The notes: a model not told the origin generated them from the letters alone. A DNA stretch of 64,000 nt from Bugula neritina (GCA_964035545.1 OZ037767.1:5852207-5916206), one strand, 5' to 3'; shown: positions 1-14,338, numbered from the stretch's first letter. Made by a program: numbers and translations.

Positions 1-226
1 ACCACTTTATTCTATTTCTATAATATCTAGTAAGATAAACTTGGTTATTGGCAAACTTGAAGAATTTTGATGAGTAAATTAAAGGGTAGGGGCTTATTAT
101 AATAACAGGTTCTTAAAAGGACAAGTAGAGCTGTTTATAGTAATACTCTTAGAGGGTGAACAGAAATTGAACAGTTTGTAAGAGAAAATTTATTTTAATT
201 CAACCACAAACTGTGAAGGTACAACC

Positions 227-3200
227 ATGGCTTCTACAAAGTATAAAATAGATTCTGTACTCGAAAAAGCAGGAGCTTTTGGAAGATATCAGTGGTTCCA
301 GATTATTCTGGGTGCTCTTGGTTCTTTTATTACTGCCTGTCATTTTCTGGTTATAGTTTTTCATTCAATAACACCAAAACACAGGTAAGTGAATATCTTC
401 CTTTTTTAGTGCATCAATATTTTTTGCATCACGACTTACTATCAACTGGCTTAATTATCTAAATTCTTTAAAACCTGATGGGAAAACCAAATACTTTATG
501 TCATAACATTTTACATTTAACAGGCATGTTTACTTTCAGATGCAAACTACCAGACTGGGAAAATGACACCTTCTCCCTATTCAGTGATGTTCACAATCAA
601 TCCATATATCAATGGATACCAGTTGATAAAGATGGAATACTTGATTCATGTAAAATATATACCAATAATAATGAGACTGTTGAGTGTGAAGAACATGTGT
701 TTGATAAATCAGTGTACTGGGGAGTCACTCTAAATCAACAGGTAAGTAAAGCAATTTGATTTTGGATAGCTAGAGAGTTTGTGTGTACAAGAGAGAGTAA
801 TAATTAGTTTACAGTAATAACTTTTAACATGTTGCATAGCATTTGCAACAGATGGTGATTAGAAGTTTAATTATTTTAATATCAGTGGTTCTTGTATATA
901 ATTAGTCAAAAACTTGTGGCAGACTCAGGTTTTCATCAGACTAAAACTGGTAGTTGGACAGATTCCTCAAAAAGTTATAAAATATGAAGTTTTTAAAGAT
1001 TTTATATTTTTGATTGAATTTAAACTTTTTCTTACTTTGTGCAGAAATTATCTTCACCTGCACAATCCAAAATCCAACTTGCTATTTAACTAAGCTACCA
1101 ATGTCTCAGTTACAGTACTTTACTATAATATAAAAACTCATGCAAGTTTATAGTCACCATCCCTGTGAGAAAACCTCTGATGGAAGTATTTTGTTAAATC
1201 GGGCTAATGACTTATTCATATGGGGCACAGGAGCAATTATGACTGGATGCTCTTCCTATCATCACCAATGGCCTTTGTCAGGGCTCAAATCCATGACTTC
1301 GTGCTTACCATAAGCAAGCGCTCTAACCCCTAGACCACGCTGCTCTCCAGTACTTGACTATATATAATATGATAGAAATATACTTTATTTTTGTTATAGT
1401 TTGAAATGGTGTGTGGAAACAGCTGGGCAGGCACAACAGTAAAGGTAATATACACTTGTGGTCTAATGGTGGGAGCCTTTGGTGCTGGAATAATTGGGGA
1501 CAGGTAGTGTTGTATAATTATATTTACTTTATTTTTCACAACAATGCAACAGTAGTTCAACATTAGAGGAATACAAAGTTCTGTTCAGGATTTTAAATTG
1601 ATATACGTATTATTCATAAAGGAAGATAAAAATTACACATACTATATTTATGATAATGCACAGAAATCAAGAGTCAAATGTAGACTTCTGTTTTTTAATA
1701 AAATAATATGTAAAAATATTTTTAGCTTACTATATAGTAATAATATTCCAATATAATTCAGTATCTTTAAACATTTTTTCTTACATAAACTTAGTTTGTG
1801 TCAAATAAGAGAAAGAAAGCTCAATAAAGCCTAATAGACTGCAAAGAAGTTATAACTTTATTGGCAGGCGCGCTTAAATAGAGTACCAAAAGTACTAAAA
1901 TGGGGGGTCAAATTTTCTTTGGAGTATCACATCATTCACCCACCATTTAAGCTATCAGACCACTGCCTATATGATCTAACACACACACACGCACACGCAC
2001 ACGCACACGCACACGCACACGCACACACACACACACACGCACACACACACACACACACGCACACACATTAATAGTATTTATGTGCTAGCCTGTATTTTAA
2101 TCAGTATTTTTTTGTAAAAACACATTTCATATATACTTGTCATAAAGAGATAACTATTGTATAGGTTATCCTGGATATTGACTAGTAAAATAGTTAAGGG
2201 CATGCATACTTTCTCAAAACAAGCTAAAATTAGCCACTAACCACTATGGCAAATATTCAAAGAGCTCAATGAGGGTGTTAAGATTTAGATAAGTTAAAAC
2301 ATTATTGTCAATAAAATAGCTTTAGAATGTGATGGTGCCTCTATTTTAAATTGAAGCATCTAACACAACTATGAAGATTGTTATGTAAGAGAAATTGCTT
2401 ATTTCAATGAGGTTTTCTTGCTAAAATTTGAAGTGTTGAAATCTAAAAATTGATTTTATCTATTTTTATAAAACATACAAAGCAGTAATAACATAGTGTT
2501 GGTACCTTTAACTTAAACATTGTAATAGTGTTTTGTGATTCAATTTTTTTATAGATCATTAGTATCAGCAACTTTAAGGTTTATCATAGAATTAAAATAA
2601 GCAGCTAGCAATCAACATAAACACACCATCTGTTACATTTATACTTAGTTTTTAATTACTAAACAAAATTAATTTTTAATTTTTCTATGGTTTTCTTTGC
2701 TTTCCACTTTCTAAACTTTTAAATAATCTAGGTAGCTAAATTCAAATTATTAATGTTTGTTTTGAAAACCATCCCAATTTTTGCTAGCCACACCCAATAT
2801 TTTTGTGGTTACTGTTCTGTAGGATTGGCAGAAGGCTTGCTTTGATTGGTTGTTATTTTGTGGGAGGAGCAGCAGGCATAGTGGCAGCATTCTCAGTCAA
2901 CTACTACATGTTTGCAGCTCTGAGATTTATTGTTGGCATGAGTATGATTGGTATCCCACTGCTAAGAAGTATCATTGGTAAGAATAAACTCATGAATATA
3001 ATTCTTAAAGTGCATTTATAAATACGCTTTGCTTTTATGCATTGGCCAAGCCTAAAATTGCGCTTTCAAATCTGTTCAGCTTTGGTTCTATCACTCATTT
3101 GATGATGTTAAATATTTGGTTATTTTCAGCTTTAGAAATAACTGGACCTTCAAAGAGAAGCTTTACCTTTGCATTAACTTCGTTTTTTTGGCCCTCAGGG

Positions 3201-6200
3201 GCCATGCTTTTGGGTCTTCTAGCTTATCTGATACAGGACTGGAACTGGTTGCAGATAGCAATTTCAATACTACCTTTACTAGTTGGACTTCTCACTATCT
3301 TGTAAGTAGCTGTTGGTAATACAGACAAATTGAACTCAATAAAAAACTCACTACATCTGCAATACCTCGTCAATTAAATACAAGCAACATAATGCTGCTG
3401 CGCCGGCCAAGCAAACTATGGAACATTTTACTTCACGTATAATATACATAAATAATATATTGTAACTTTTTACAAAATTGTTTTATGAAGATTGCTGCAT
3501 ATATAAAGTGATGAGAAAGATAAAAAAACAGTTCTCTTTAGTCCCAAAACAACTCGCACAAGTTTATAGTCACCATCCATGTGAGAAACACAGCTGATGG
3601 AAATAACTTAATATTCATATGGGGCAAAAAAGCAATTATGACTGGATGCTCTTCCTAACATCACCGATGGCCTTTACTAGGAATCGAAACCATGACTACG
3701 GGTCAACTAAGCCAGCGCTCTAGCCCCTAGACTACTTCCTTAGGCACAAGATATATAGAATATATTAAATACATATGTAGCTAGTGAAAAAATAAAAGTT
3801 GTTAATATAGACTTGCTTATAATATAGTATAAGATAGACTAATTTTTGCATTAGTAAAATTTAAATTTTGTTATGGCAAGTCACATAAAGTCTGTATCGA
3901 TTTAATTAAAAGGTGTTGGTTTTTGTAAACTAAAATAGCAATTTAATTAAGAACATAAATTTTCCATACATATAACTTATAATATACATTGCTCTTGTGT
4001 TTGTAGATTCTTAAAAGAAAGTCCACATTATCTGGTAACCAAAGGAAAGCACAAAGAAGCTGAAAACATGTTTCTACACATGGCCAGTGTGAATGGTAAA
4101 ACTCTGCCTGAGAACTTCATGGATGAACTCAAAGAAGGAGAAGAAGCAGCTGTGACTGAGAAACTGAAAAGTATTCTTAAAGCTCCGGTGCTCCTCAAAA
4201 GAACAGCCATTTCATTCTATCTTTGGTAAATGTCTTTATCTACAACATATAATGAATAGCAAAAACATAGTCTTTGCTAAAACTTAGCAGCTAATTTAGT
4301 AGAGCCAGAATTTCCTAAAGTATTGAAATGTCTAGGTTTTCGATCTTAATATTAGAAAAATTAAGATCTAAATAGCTTTATTGTTTTGTAGCAGTTTCTT
4401 GTTTACTTTCTAGTTGAAATTTATCATATGAATAATTTTTACACTTAAAAAAGCTCATGCATGCCTAGTTTAATGATGAAATTTCTATTTTGACATAACA
4501 AATAATAGTTAAAAGTAAGCATGCTGTACACATGTTTGTAGCGTATGAAATCAGAAGTGGCTGATAGAAAGAAAAAAAGTCCTCAAATACTATTTGGTTT
4601 AATCGTAATGGTTGCACTTGATTTTATGTGTCAACTTCAAAATTTCCTTAGTTTCACTTTAACAATTAAATTTAAAATTGCAGTTAGAAAATTAGTTTAA
4701 AGTTATCAGTTTTCTCTTTAAATTTTTGCTAAGCATAAATTGTAAAAATAATTTTATTGATGAACACCTATGTTCTTATTAATTATCTTTGTTGCTATAG
4801 AAAATAGTTAAGTTTAAATGAGATGTTCAAGTTTATAAATAAAAGAGTAATAAACAAATCAAAACACAGAAACTGGACTAAAAATAAAAAAGTAACAAAT
4901 TAAAATTACACTGCATAAAAATTTATAAATAATAAGATTGCTTTGATATATTTTGTAGGTTCGTGTGTGGACTGAGTAGCTACGGGATCAGTTTTAGTGC
5001 AGCCCATTTAACTGGTAGCATATTTATTAATCATGTCATCATATCAGGAGTTGCCGCACTTCCTTCTTGTTTGGTTTTCTTTTTATCATATAAAATAGGA
5101 AGGAGACCAGTGGCACTACTTGCTTTACTAATTGGTTCAATCACATTAGTTGCCGTGGCGCTGTTGAATGCATATTTAGATCTCTCAAGTAAGTCTTAGA
5201 ATATAGCTCTGTTCCTCAAAAGTATTGAGCTAACCAATTACATATTTGTAAAAAGAGAAAGCTTCTAATGGTTAAACTGTTTTGAAAAATGATCAATGCA
5301 TTTTAGATTACAGTTTTATTGCAATAGTAATTATAGCTATATAATATAATGAGTCTGTGTGTGCTTGTGTTATTGTTTGTATGTGTGTTTGTACATGTAC
5401 TTGTACCTGTGTGTGTGATGTAAGAGCATTATAGCTCTCACCCTAAGTACAGCGTGCTGCAAAACTTTCAATTTAGTCTTCTTTACATCACGTCAATGTA
5501 TGCTAACAAACGCTTGATAAATTTAAATAATACAGACATGATCATTTTCGCATATGTTTTTTCATTTTAATGCATATTTTCAGGATATGGCTTTGTTTCC
5601 ATCATACTATATATAATGGGAAAAATGGGGATTGGTAGTGTGTTTGGCTTTGTATACATGTGGTGCTCAGAATTTTACCCTTCAACTCTAAGGTCTACAC
5701 TTCTGGGACTCTCATCATTATCAGCAAGAGTTGGAAGTGTTTTGGCTCCTGTTATTGTTGACCTGGTAAATTACATATTTTTATTTTAGGTGAACTTTCT
5801 AGTTTATCAGCACAATTGTACACGTAACTTACAATTTAGTACCTTTTTAGAGCATACACGTTGAAACAATATTTGGGGGGAACTTAGGATGTCTCATCTT
5901 TGGCATAACTATGTTTATTGGAGCTGTGTTGACCTACTTTCTTCCAGAGACTAACAAGAAGAAAGTTCCAGAGACAATTTCAGATGCCAACATTTTTATG
6001 ACAAAAAGCTGGTAGGTGTTTCTCTGCCTATAAGTATATATTGTCCTTGGTCAAATAGGGTTTCAGTCGAATAATATGTCTTATATATAGGAACATAATT
6101 GTCCTAGAAAGTGATATATTAACATGAAAACTCTGCATTCACATCATTTTGAAAATCTCAAGTTATATAGTTTTCTAAAGACGAAAAACTGTGTTTGCTA

Positions 6201-6805
6201 AGGACGAGGTAACATACATAACTCAGTATGGAAAACTATTTAAAAGTACAGATCTGTTAATTAATTTTGTATCATGATGTGATGGTTAATTATTTCTTTT
6301 ATTTAAGATAAGCCGTGACCTTTAGCTTTTCTTTAAAAAAACGTCATGTTGTGTTCATGTGTATGTATAATATATTTATTGTGATACATTCACATATAGA
6401 TACACGTCATTTAAGTGTTAAGGTGCCCCTGTATGTTTTCATAGATGTATAGTAACAAGAAAGGGAGCAGTCGTGGTCTAGGGGTTAGAGCGTTTGCCTA
6501 GTAAACACGAGGTCATGGGTTTGAGCCCGACAAAGGCCATTGGTGATGCTAGAAAGAGCATTCAGTCATAATTGCTCCTGTGCCTCATTTACATAAGTTC
6601 TTAGCCCGCTTTAACAAGAAACTCTTTCTTTCTCGCATAAATAGCGACTATAAACTTGTGTGAGTTTTTGTGTCAAAATATATTATTATATTCATTCAAT
6701 TCCTTTCTAATTTTTATTTTTATATTTAATGTATTAATGTGCAAAACTTGTAGGAAAGAACAGCTGTACACGAAAGAAGAAAGTGCTGGCACTACACTGC
6801 TGTAG
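227..6805 (+). CDS. SLC22-family organic ion transporter, copy 1 (10 exons, 544 aa)
   Basis: Predicted 12-helix major facilitator transporter of the SLC22 (OCT/OAT-like) family, acting at the plasma membrane; the substrate cannot be read from sequence. Coding exons: 227-384, 540-741, 1400-1503, 2823-2977, 3130-3301, 4007-4225, 4959-5188, 5584-5765, 5851-6011, 6754-6805. All introns are GT-AG, phases join, and the total is 1635 nt. Helix 1 is at about residues 23-45. The large extracellular loop (53-120) carries three N-glycosylation sequons (N61, N72, N97) and cysteines. The MFS motif GDRIGRR is at about 152-158. ESPHYL and the TKGKHKEA segment follow helix 6, and LPETNKKKVPETI follows helix 12. 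This helix layout and these motifs are typical of SLC22. The start ATG has a paralogous counterpart in copy 2. Three of its introns hold SINE copies. The 16-residue tail encoded by exon 10 is unlike the other copies. Confidence 0.9.
1135..1348 (-). mobile_element. tRNA-derived SINE copy (intron 2 of SLC22 copy 1)
   Basis: On the minus strand this reads as a tRNA-like head with the A-box region GTGGTCTAGGGGTTAGAGCG and a B-box-like GATTTGAGCCC. A body then contains a CCATTGGTGATG... AGAGCATCCAGTCATAATTGCTCCTGTGCCCC-type segment, and the tail reads ...TATAAACTTGCATGAG. The same architecture recurs at least five more times in the window. Confidence 0.75.
1981..2068. repeat. (CACACG)n / (CA)n microsatellite
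   Basis: CA-rich run with regularly spaced G substitutions, in intron 3 of SLC22 copy 1. Confidence 0.9.
3549..3738 (-). mobile_element. tRNA-derived SINE copy (intron 5 of SLC22 copy 1)
   Basis: Same family as the copy at 1135-1348 and in the same minus orientation. The antisense A-box (CCCCTAGAC), the body (CAATTATGACTGGATGCTCTT) split around the ATCACCGATGG core, and the tail (CAAGTTTATAGTCACCATCC) are recognisable but more diverged. Confidence 0.7.
6464..6675 (+). mobile_element. tRNA-derived SINE copy (intron 9 of SLC22 copy 1)
   Basis: Plus orientation. The A-box TGGTCTAGGGG is at 6474-6484, and the B-box-like GGGTTTGAGCCC is 35-40 bp later. The shared body (CCATTGGTGATGCTAG, AATTGCTCCTGTGCC) and the tail CTATAAACTTGTGTGAG follow. 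One of the best-preserved copies. Confidence 0.78.
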
Positions 6806-8370
6806 TCAGAAGAGAGGCAACTGCAAAGTAGTTCCTATAAGCAAATTAAAACCATACCACTAAAAGCTGTTGCTTGAAATGAAAATAGTGATTCATGAAA
6901 AAGTCTTTTACAAATTGAGAGCGTCAGTTTATAAAAAAGTTTTATCTTCAATGTTGAAGTAGTCATGTATACGTATTTTTCAATTGTATTTCCCTTATGC
7001 TAAAGATATATATAATACTCCGATAACATCAATTACGATAGGCTGATTTTTTGATGCAAGTTTTTCGTTCTATGTTATAACACAAAATAGTCTGAGAAAC
7101 ACAATTTTTTGCTCACTAAATTGATCCTTAGTGTAATAATATTCAAAAATATGCAATTGAGTTACCTTTTTATTGCCAATAAAATTAAAAAAATTATTAG
7201 TATGGTTTATTTTTCAGCTAATAAACTTACAGAGTTAGTTTATTTTTTTACAAAAAGCATAAAACTTCTCTAAGCCATATATCGTATTTACACTAGCATA
7301 GACTGCTGATTTTTGTCGATAATATACAATTTGGCAAAATAATAAGGTGAAAGCTAGCGCATCTAGTAATTGGTGATATTTATGTACTATAACCTACAAC
7401 TTTAAAAGCTCTTTTAAGTTTTTATTTTGCCCAATTTACAGTGAAGATTTGTTAAAAAAGATAATTTAAAACTTGTGCTATACTACTTAAATAAAATAAT
7501 ATGTTTGAGAAAAATCCTATGTGAATACTTTAAACAGAAATGCTCAAGCATATTGGAAAGAAAGAAAACTGGTCCAGAAGCATTCGATATGCATATTACT
7601 ATCTGATTTATCTGGATGCAGCTTGCTATACATGAATCAGCTAAAAAACACTATTTAAAAGCTAATTACTCTGATAATTCAGAAGTTACTAAATAGCACG
7701 TAATTAAAACATGATTTCTACTGGGTTTAAACTAGACCCTATATGGTGTTGAGTTGGAGACTGATGCCATCTTGTTTATCTTGAATATTAGGATAAAATT
7801 GGTAGAGTTGTAGTTGACAAGACTGTTATATTTTACGTATGTAGAAGAAGAGAAAGAGTGAGAAAAAATATTGTAGGTAATATAATAAAATATTCGTACA
7901 GAGAGAAGACAATTAATAATATGGTCATTTGTTAGTTATAAATGTTCATTGTCACAACAGCGGAAGATTGTATCATATTAACATATAGTACTGGAACAAT
8001 ATGTATTGTCCAAAATTTACAAACTAAGTTGACAGATAAAAATTAAGATCAAATATTCAAATTTGATAGCACTATTAATAATATACAGGTTGCATAATGA
8101 CATAAGTACCAGCAAATTTAAATCAAATTTTATTTGATTTATCAAGTTATTATTGAAGATTCACAAAATTTCCTTGTCATCATTATTATACTAGCTTTAT
8201 ATTATGTATATTAAACAAGTACCAGCACTATTGTTAGATTGAAATTTATTAGGGTAATTACTACACAATGATATTATATGTCAGATTACACTACAGTAGT
8301 TCCTAATAGGTTTCAAATAGATGTAATTAAAGGCTGTTTACGGTTATCAACTGTTCATCAATTTGCAAGC
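6806..8370. other. Intergenic, SLC22 copy 1 to copy 2
   Basis: AT-rich. It holds the 3' UTR of copy 1 and the promoter of copy 2. No further gene, repeat array or clear TATA box was found. Confidence 0.7.
7178..7183 (+). other. Candidate poly(A) signal of SLC22 copy 1
   Basis: AATAAA lies about 370 bp after the stop codon at 6805, in the intergenic stretch before copy 2. It is the first clear hexamer on the + strand; use is inferred only from position. Confidence 0.35.
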
Positions 8371-11300
8371 ATGACTTCTGCCAAGTCTAAAATTGATTCT
8401 ATACTAGAAAGAGTAGGAGCTTTTAAAAAATATCAATGGATACAATTTGGGTTAGTTAACGCTGTGACTTTTATAGTACCACTTCATTTCCTAGCCATAG
8501 TCTTTCATTCTATCACTCCACTACACAGGTAAGAAAACTTTTTTAAAAATATAATAATAAAAAAGTTAGAAAATAACACATAACTATAAAAATATTATAA
8601 CAGTATGTGCTATCAACGTAATGATAATTATTTTCAGATGCAAACTGCCAGACTGGGAAAATGACACCTTCTCTCCATTCAGTGAAGTTCACAATCAATC
8701 AATATATCAATGGATACCAGTTGATAAAGATGGAATACTTGATTCTTGTAAAATATATACTAATAATAATGAGACTGTTGAGTGTGAAGAACATGTGTTT
8801 GATAAATCAGTGTACTGGGGAGTCACTCTAAATGAACGGGTTAGTTATAAAACTGTTTAAACTTAGCACACATCAGCGCCCATTTTTTCAGAAATATATC
8901 CATGAAAACTGTTACAGATACCAAGGTATTTGTAGTCACATTATTAGAATTGGCACATGTTATGAATCAGGAGATGATTTAGCATCATATATTTAACTGT
9001 TTCTTTCTGCTGCATTACAGTTAGTGTAGAGAATGGTATATATTTTTACAACTGGATCAAAATATTTACATTTAAATAACTCTGCGGTTTTTAAACACTC
9101 AACAATTAGCAGGCAATAGTTTTATAATTTATTATTTCTTTCTTTTTGACTAGCGTGAAAAATTGGCTATTGCATATAATTATTTTTCAACATATTTGTT
9201 AGGGTTTAAGACATGAAAATTAATGCTTGTTTAAAGTCAAAATAACTTTGAAAAACTATGAAATTTGAGGTGATTCTTGCCACATTGGTAAAGTGGTCGG
9301 AGAGCTTTGGTGGACCACTGGAGTAATAATTATGGCTGCATGAATGCCTTTTTTAGCATCACAAATAGCCTTACCAGATTTAACTATATATTATTTTAGA
9401 CTAGCCTTATGCTAGCGTTTAAACTTTTGGCTAGATTAAGTTGCATGTTTTAACTTCTTACAACTAAACAGTCATGCACCTTAACCCTTTTTGTTTGCAT
9501 TCAGCGTACTTTTTAAGCAACATCTTTAAGATTGCAGATAACGCAATTGTAATAATGCTAATTTGGCACGAGTAGTATTATTTTGTATAAAACTTTAAAT
9601 TTTTATAGTTTGAAATGGTATGTGGAAGCAGCTGGGCAAGCACCACCGTAAAGGTGATATACACATGTGGTCTAATTGCTGGTGCATTTGTTGTTGGGGT
9701 GATTGGAGACAGGTATGAATGTAACTATAAATTATAGTAAAATATATTAAACTGGTATCACTTTTTCATTTAATCTAAAATATTTTTATATTACCTAATT
9801 TTATGAATAAGATTTGACTTTAATGCTGCAGGAAACATTTTAACTTCTGCGGGCAGTTTAAAAATAAGAGCATACTAATTAATGTGGAATCAGCAAAGCA
9901 TTTTTAATATTTTTCTAGCACGTTTTCAAATTATTTAGTGAAACTCAGTGCACATATGTTTTAGAATTGGTAGAAGACTAACCATAGTTGGATGTCTGGT
10001 TGTGGGAGGAGCAGCAGGCATAGTGGCAGCATTCTCAGTCAACTATTACATGTTTGCAGCTTTTCGGTTTGTTATTGCCATGTGTATGGTTGGCGCTATA
10101 CTAATGGTCAGTCTTATTGGTAAGAACTAGTTCATAAACTATTCTATAGCTATTAACTTTTTTTCTGAAAACTGCATAATTTTACACAGCTAATAGCCAT
10201 AACAAACAAGCATGAGTTCAAGTTGTGACCCAACCAATAATTAGATGCAATGTTGATCAGAAAGCATCAATCATGATAACATTTCACGATAATCCAACAG
10301 AACAGAGTGAAAATAAGTAAGGAAACATGATAAAAACAATGGCAATAATACTTATGCTATTGATTTTATTATGTAAAATTACCATATGTTTGTAGGTGTA
10401 GAAATAACTGGACCTTCTAAAAGAGTCTACACATTTGCATTAATATCTCTCCTCTGGCCAATAGGAGCCATATTCTTAGCTTTACTGGCTTACTTTATAC
10501 AAGATTGGAATTGGTTGCAGCTAGCAGTTTCAATTTTACCTCTATTAGTTGGATTCCTTCTAGTTCCGTAAGTACATCGTATAGCCCTTTTCTTATAATA
10601 TGTTAGCATTGATTATAGTTTTAAATCCATATGAAATAAATGGAGAAAGTTTCAAAAAATTATGAGTTCTCCAATAAAACAGCTATATGCTAGGTATAGG
10701 CTTGACAATTGTTTTACATGCAGGAGCTAGCTGCTTCTATTACTTAAACAATTATTATATAGCTGGCTCCATTAGTCGTGCTACTGGTTTTTTAGTTTTG
10801 AAACAGTTTCAGGTCAACAATTAACTTCTGTTTTAGTTTTGTAAAAGAAACTCCATATTACCTGCTAACTAAGGGAAAGCATGATGAAGCTAAAAGCTTG
10901 TTTGAGTACATGGCTAGAGTAAATGGAAAAACTCTGCCTGAAAACTTCATGGATGAACTCAAAGAAGGGGAAAAAGCAGCTGTGACTGAAAAACTAAAAA
11001 GTATTTTTAGAACGCCAGTTCTTCTGAAACGAACAGCTATATCATTTTATCTTTGGTAAATATCAAACTGTAATAATTGCTCAATATCAAATCAAACTTT
11101 TTTGTTCTTTTATTGCTTTTAATGAGTGTTCCATAGCACCTGCAAGGAGTTTACAAAAGATAAAGTAGTTGACAGGTCTTTAACTTGCAAGCCGGGGTAG
11201 GTGCAGTAATGGAGAAATTAAAAAACGCCTACGCTCTAGATTAAAAATGTAGCCTAGAAGTTATGTTCTTACAAAAATTTCACCTCACGCCTTTATAAAC

Positions 11301-14300
11301 CAAAATTTAATAATAAAATTAAATAACTAATGCTATCTCAATTTCTCCACTACAGCTCTTAAATGTGCAAGCCAGTATCTTACCAATTACAGTATTAGGG
11401 CTACTAGAAAATATCTACTCTACATAGTCATTGTCTTCATGTTTATACATTACAGGTTTATCTGTGGTCTTGGTTTTTATGGCCTAAGCTTCAATGTATC
11501 TAATCTATCTGGTAATATTTACATCAACCATGTGTTGGTGTCAGGAGTATCCAGTCTTCCTTCCGTACTGCTATTTCTTCTGTCTCAAAAACTAGGCAGG
11601 AAGCCTCTCATCATGTTCTCACTACTTCTGAGTTCTGTCATGCTGATAGCCATCTCTCTTCTAAATGTGTATGTGGATCTTTCAAGTAAGTGAAATTCGC
11701 AATACAATAATATAAAACCATTTAATAAATTGTTTAATTAATGTCTTGAATAATTTCAAAGAATCTTCGAGTTTAAATTTATAATATATTTAAACTTATA
11801 ATTTCAAAAGAGAAAATCATATATTGACCAATTAGCATTTGCTGAAAATTGCTACTTCAGTTATGAATTTACATTAGTGTTTATTAGAAAATGCTTGTTG
11901 AAAAGCTATTTCTTTGAATCAGTATCAATTGCAGTATCAATAAACTGTAAGCTCTATATATAGTAAAAGTAGTGAAACTGTATTAAAAATGCATAAAGAG
12001 CTCATATAGGATGACATTGCAATTTCATAATTATTTTTATAGGACCAAGTTTATTTGGCAATATAATGGGTACTACCAAAAACAAATCATGTCATACATA
12101 TAGTAAGAAAATGATGGTATTCTATATATAGCTAAAAACTTCATAGATTAGTATCTTGACTAAGAGAAGCTGCTGTTGAAATTTTAGTGAAATCAATTAT
12201 AAATCGCTGTCCTATTTGTTAAACTCATTCATTCTAGCAGATAGTGTGCATTATGAAACATATATAACACCTAAAGTATGTTTTTCATGTTTTTATAACC
12301 AGCATTTATTTATGTAGCAGCGTTTATTAACACAAGAAATGCAGTGTTTCGTGGGAGCACATAATGCTGCATGGATGAATCTTTCCTAGAGTTGTTTGAA
12401 AGGTTTTATGTTGATTCTTTAACTTTATTTTACTTTTGCTCTATAGTGATTTCGAAATAGCTAATCACAGTCTCTTTGGGGACCCTACAAGAAAAGGTTT
12501 TCTAAAGCAGGCTAAAGGCTTATTCATTGGAGACAAAAGTGCAAAATTTTGTCACTGGATGCTCTTTCCAGTTTTTAACATCACCAATATAGTCTTTACT
12601 TATAGAGATCGAACCCCATGACCTTGTGTTTGCTAAGCCAGTGCTATAACCCTAGATTATGACCTTCAGTTGAATATTTTAATGAGGAACTTGAATCTTC
12701 AATCCATGCTAAACTAACAAACTCTTCTCATGAGTTTTTAAATGTCATCTTTTTTCAAGCACAGTTATTCGTTTTACTTGCGATTAGCAATTCTGATTAA
12801 AAAAGCATTATAGCTGCCATTTTTTTCACAAAAATATGACTTTAAAATGCAAACATTGTGAAAATATACAGCTTGTCTTATAGGTATATATTTTATCAAT
12901 AGTTCTGCTTGATAAAAGAAGTTACATCGTTTTTGTAAAACCATGTTTAGGATAGTCAAACACCTAAATAATTAGCTACTTTTTTCATAGCAACTGCTAC
13001 TAAACTGTTTCCAAATGGAAAGTTACACTCCTTTTTAGGTTTCAGATTGTCGTAATTAGAGCTAACTTTTTTTTACATGCACAACAACCTAAAATATGTT
13101 TTGTTTTTAAACAGCTGCATTAGTCAAGTAAAATTTCAAGTGCTATAATACACTGAATTATATAAGTAAGGTTTTTATGGCTACACTTGCATAACTTAAA
13201 ATGTTTGTTTATTTCAGATTACAGGTATGTAACTATCATAGTATCAATGATAGGTAAAGTTGGCATATCCACTGTGTTTTCGATGAGTTATCTGTGGTGC
13301 TCTGAATTCTATCCTTCCACATTGAGATCTACACTTCTAGGACTATCTTCACTGTTTGCTAGAGTTGGCAGTATCTTGGCTCCCATCATTGTAGACCTGG
13401 TAACTAAGTTTCTTAAAAAGTTCAAATTAAACATTGCAAATACATTAATGAATTAAAAATAATAAAACTACACCAGGAAACCTTGTAAAGAATTAACATG
13501 TGTACACGCTATTCTCCTAAAACATTTGACCCGTGCATTTTATAATACACACATTATTTATCAGCCATTTCCATCTGTTGATAATATTAATCAAATGATA
13601 TTGAAAGCAATTTATTGTTTATACTTTGGATGCATGTATGCAACAGCAGTACTAGTAGTTAGCAAAGCATTGATTAAATAGTTTGAGCAAATAACCAGTT
13701 TCACACCAGCTACGAATGTTGACCATTTAACCTATAACTTAACTTTTTATAAGACGGTCTTTTTTGTTATGTTTTAATGAAGTTAATTTTATAGGCCTAT
13801 AGCTTATTTTGTGGAAAAAAATTTTACTCTGAATTTATTAATTTGATGTTATTTAATTCATAATGTACATCAGTCAAATGCTGACTGTTATACACGTTAT
13901 TGTTCTAGAATCGACATGTTCCAACGATATTTGGGCCAAATCTAGGAAGTCTCATCTTTGGTATCACCATGTTTGTTGGAGCTATCTTAACTTTTTTCCT
14001 TCCAGAAACTAACAAAAAGAAAATTCCAGAAACAATTGCAGAGGCTAATGCTTTCGTGACTAAAAAAAGGTAAATGTTATTTCTATCAGCCAATCATTTG
14101 TTTGATAACCTTAGCAGCTAATTTTGATTTTTTGGGCAGATTCATGCTCAAATATTGTTTTTATTTTTATTGTCAGTAGACAAGATTCATATTCTAAAAT
14201 TTAATTATTTAAATAAGGAAACTAAAAACATAGCACTAATTGTACTTATATGTATTTGTTTTTAAAAACCGTTATATTGTTTTAGGAGAAACAAGATAAG

Positions 14301-14337
14301 CCCAAAAAAGGGGTCATATGACATACCAATGCAATAA
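8371..14337 (+). CDS. SLC22-family organic ion transporter, copy 2 (10 exons, 544 aa)
   Basis: Tandem paralogue of the upstream gene with the same ten-exon plan. Exons: 8371-8528, 8638-8839, 9609-9712, 9965-10119, 10396-10567, 10837-11055, 11456-11685, 13218-13399, 13909-14069, 14286-14337. Every exon length equals that of copy 1. It has the glycosylated loop (three sequons), GDRIGRR after helix 2, KETPYYLLTKGKHDEA, and LPETNKKKIPET before the tail. I chose ATG 8371 because the residues that follow (MTSAKSKIDS) align with copy 1. An in-frame ATG at 8278 would add 31 residues that no paralogue has. The last exon encodes RNKISPKKGSYDIPMQ and stop. An AATAAA motif overlaps the stop codon. Exon 2 is almost identical to exon 2 of the - strand copies, unlike the rest of the gene. 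Substrate unknown. Confidence 0.9.
9270..9376 (-). mobile_element. Truncated SINE fragment (intron 2 of SLC22 copy 2)
   Basis: The segment TAATAATTATGGCTGCATG followed by a run ending in AGCATCACAAATAGCC matches the antisense body of the SINE family at low identity. The tRNA head is missing on that side. Confidence 0.4.
12450..12662 (-). mobile_element. Diverged SINE copy (intron 7 of SLC22 copy 2)
   Basis: Antisense copy with the recognisable pieces CACTGGATGCTCTTTCC, ACATCACCAATATAG, an antisense B-box (GATCGAACCCCATGACC) and an antisense head (CAGTGCTATAACCCTAGA). An 81-bp piece reads as an open frame but is not a gene. Confidence 0.6.
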
Positions 14338-14338
14338 A
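14333..14338 (+). other. AATAAA overlapping the stop codon of SLC22 copy 2
   Basis: The stop codon TAA (14335-14337) is itself part of an AATAAA hexamer. If used, the 3' UTR would be very short, which would suit a gene whose neighbour converges on it from 15539. Confidence 0.35.

Noticed and set aside
8278-8370. N-terminal extension of SLC22 copy 2
   Set aside because: The in-frame ATG exists, but none of the three paralogues has such an extension; ATG 8371 aligns with them.
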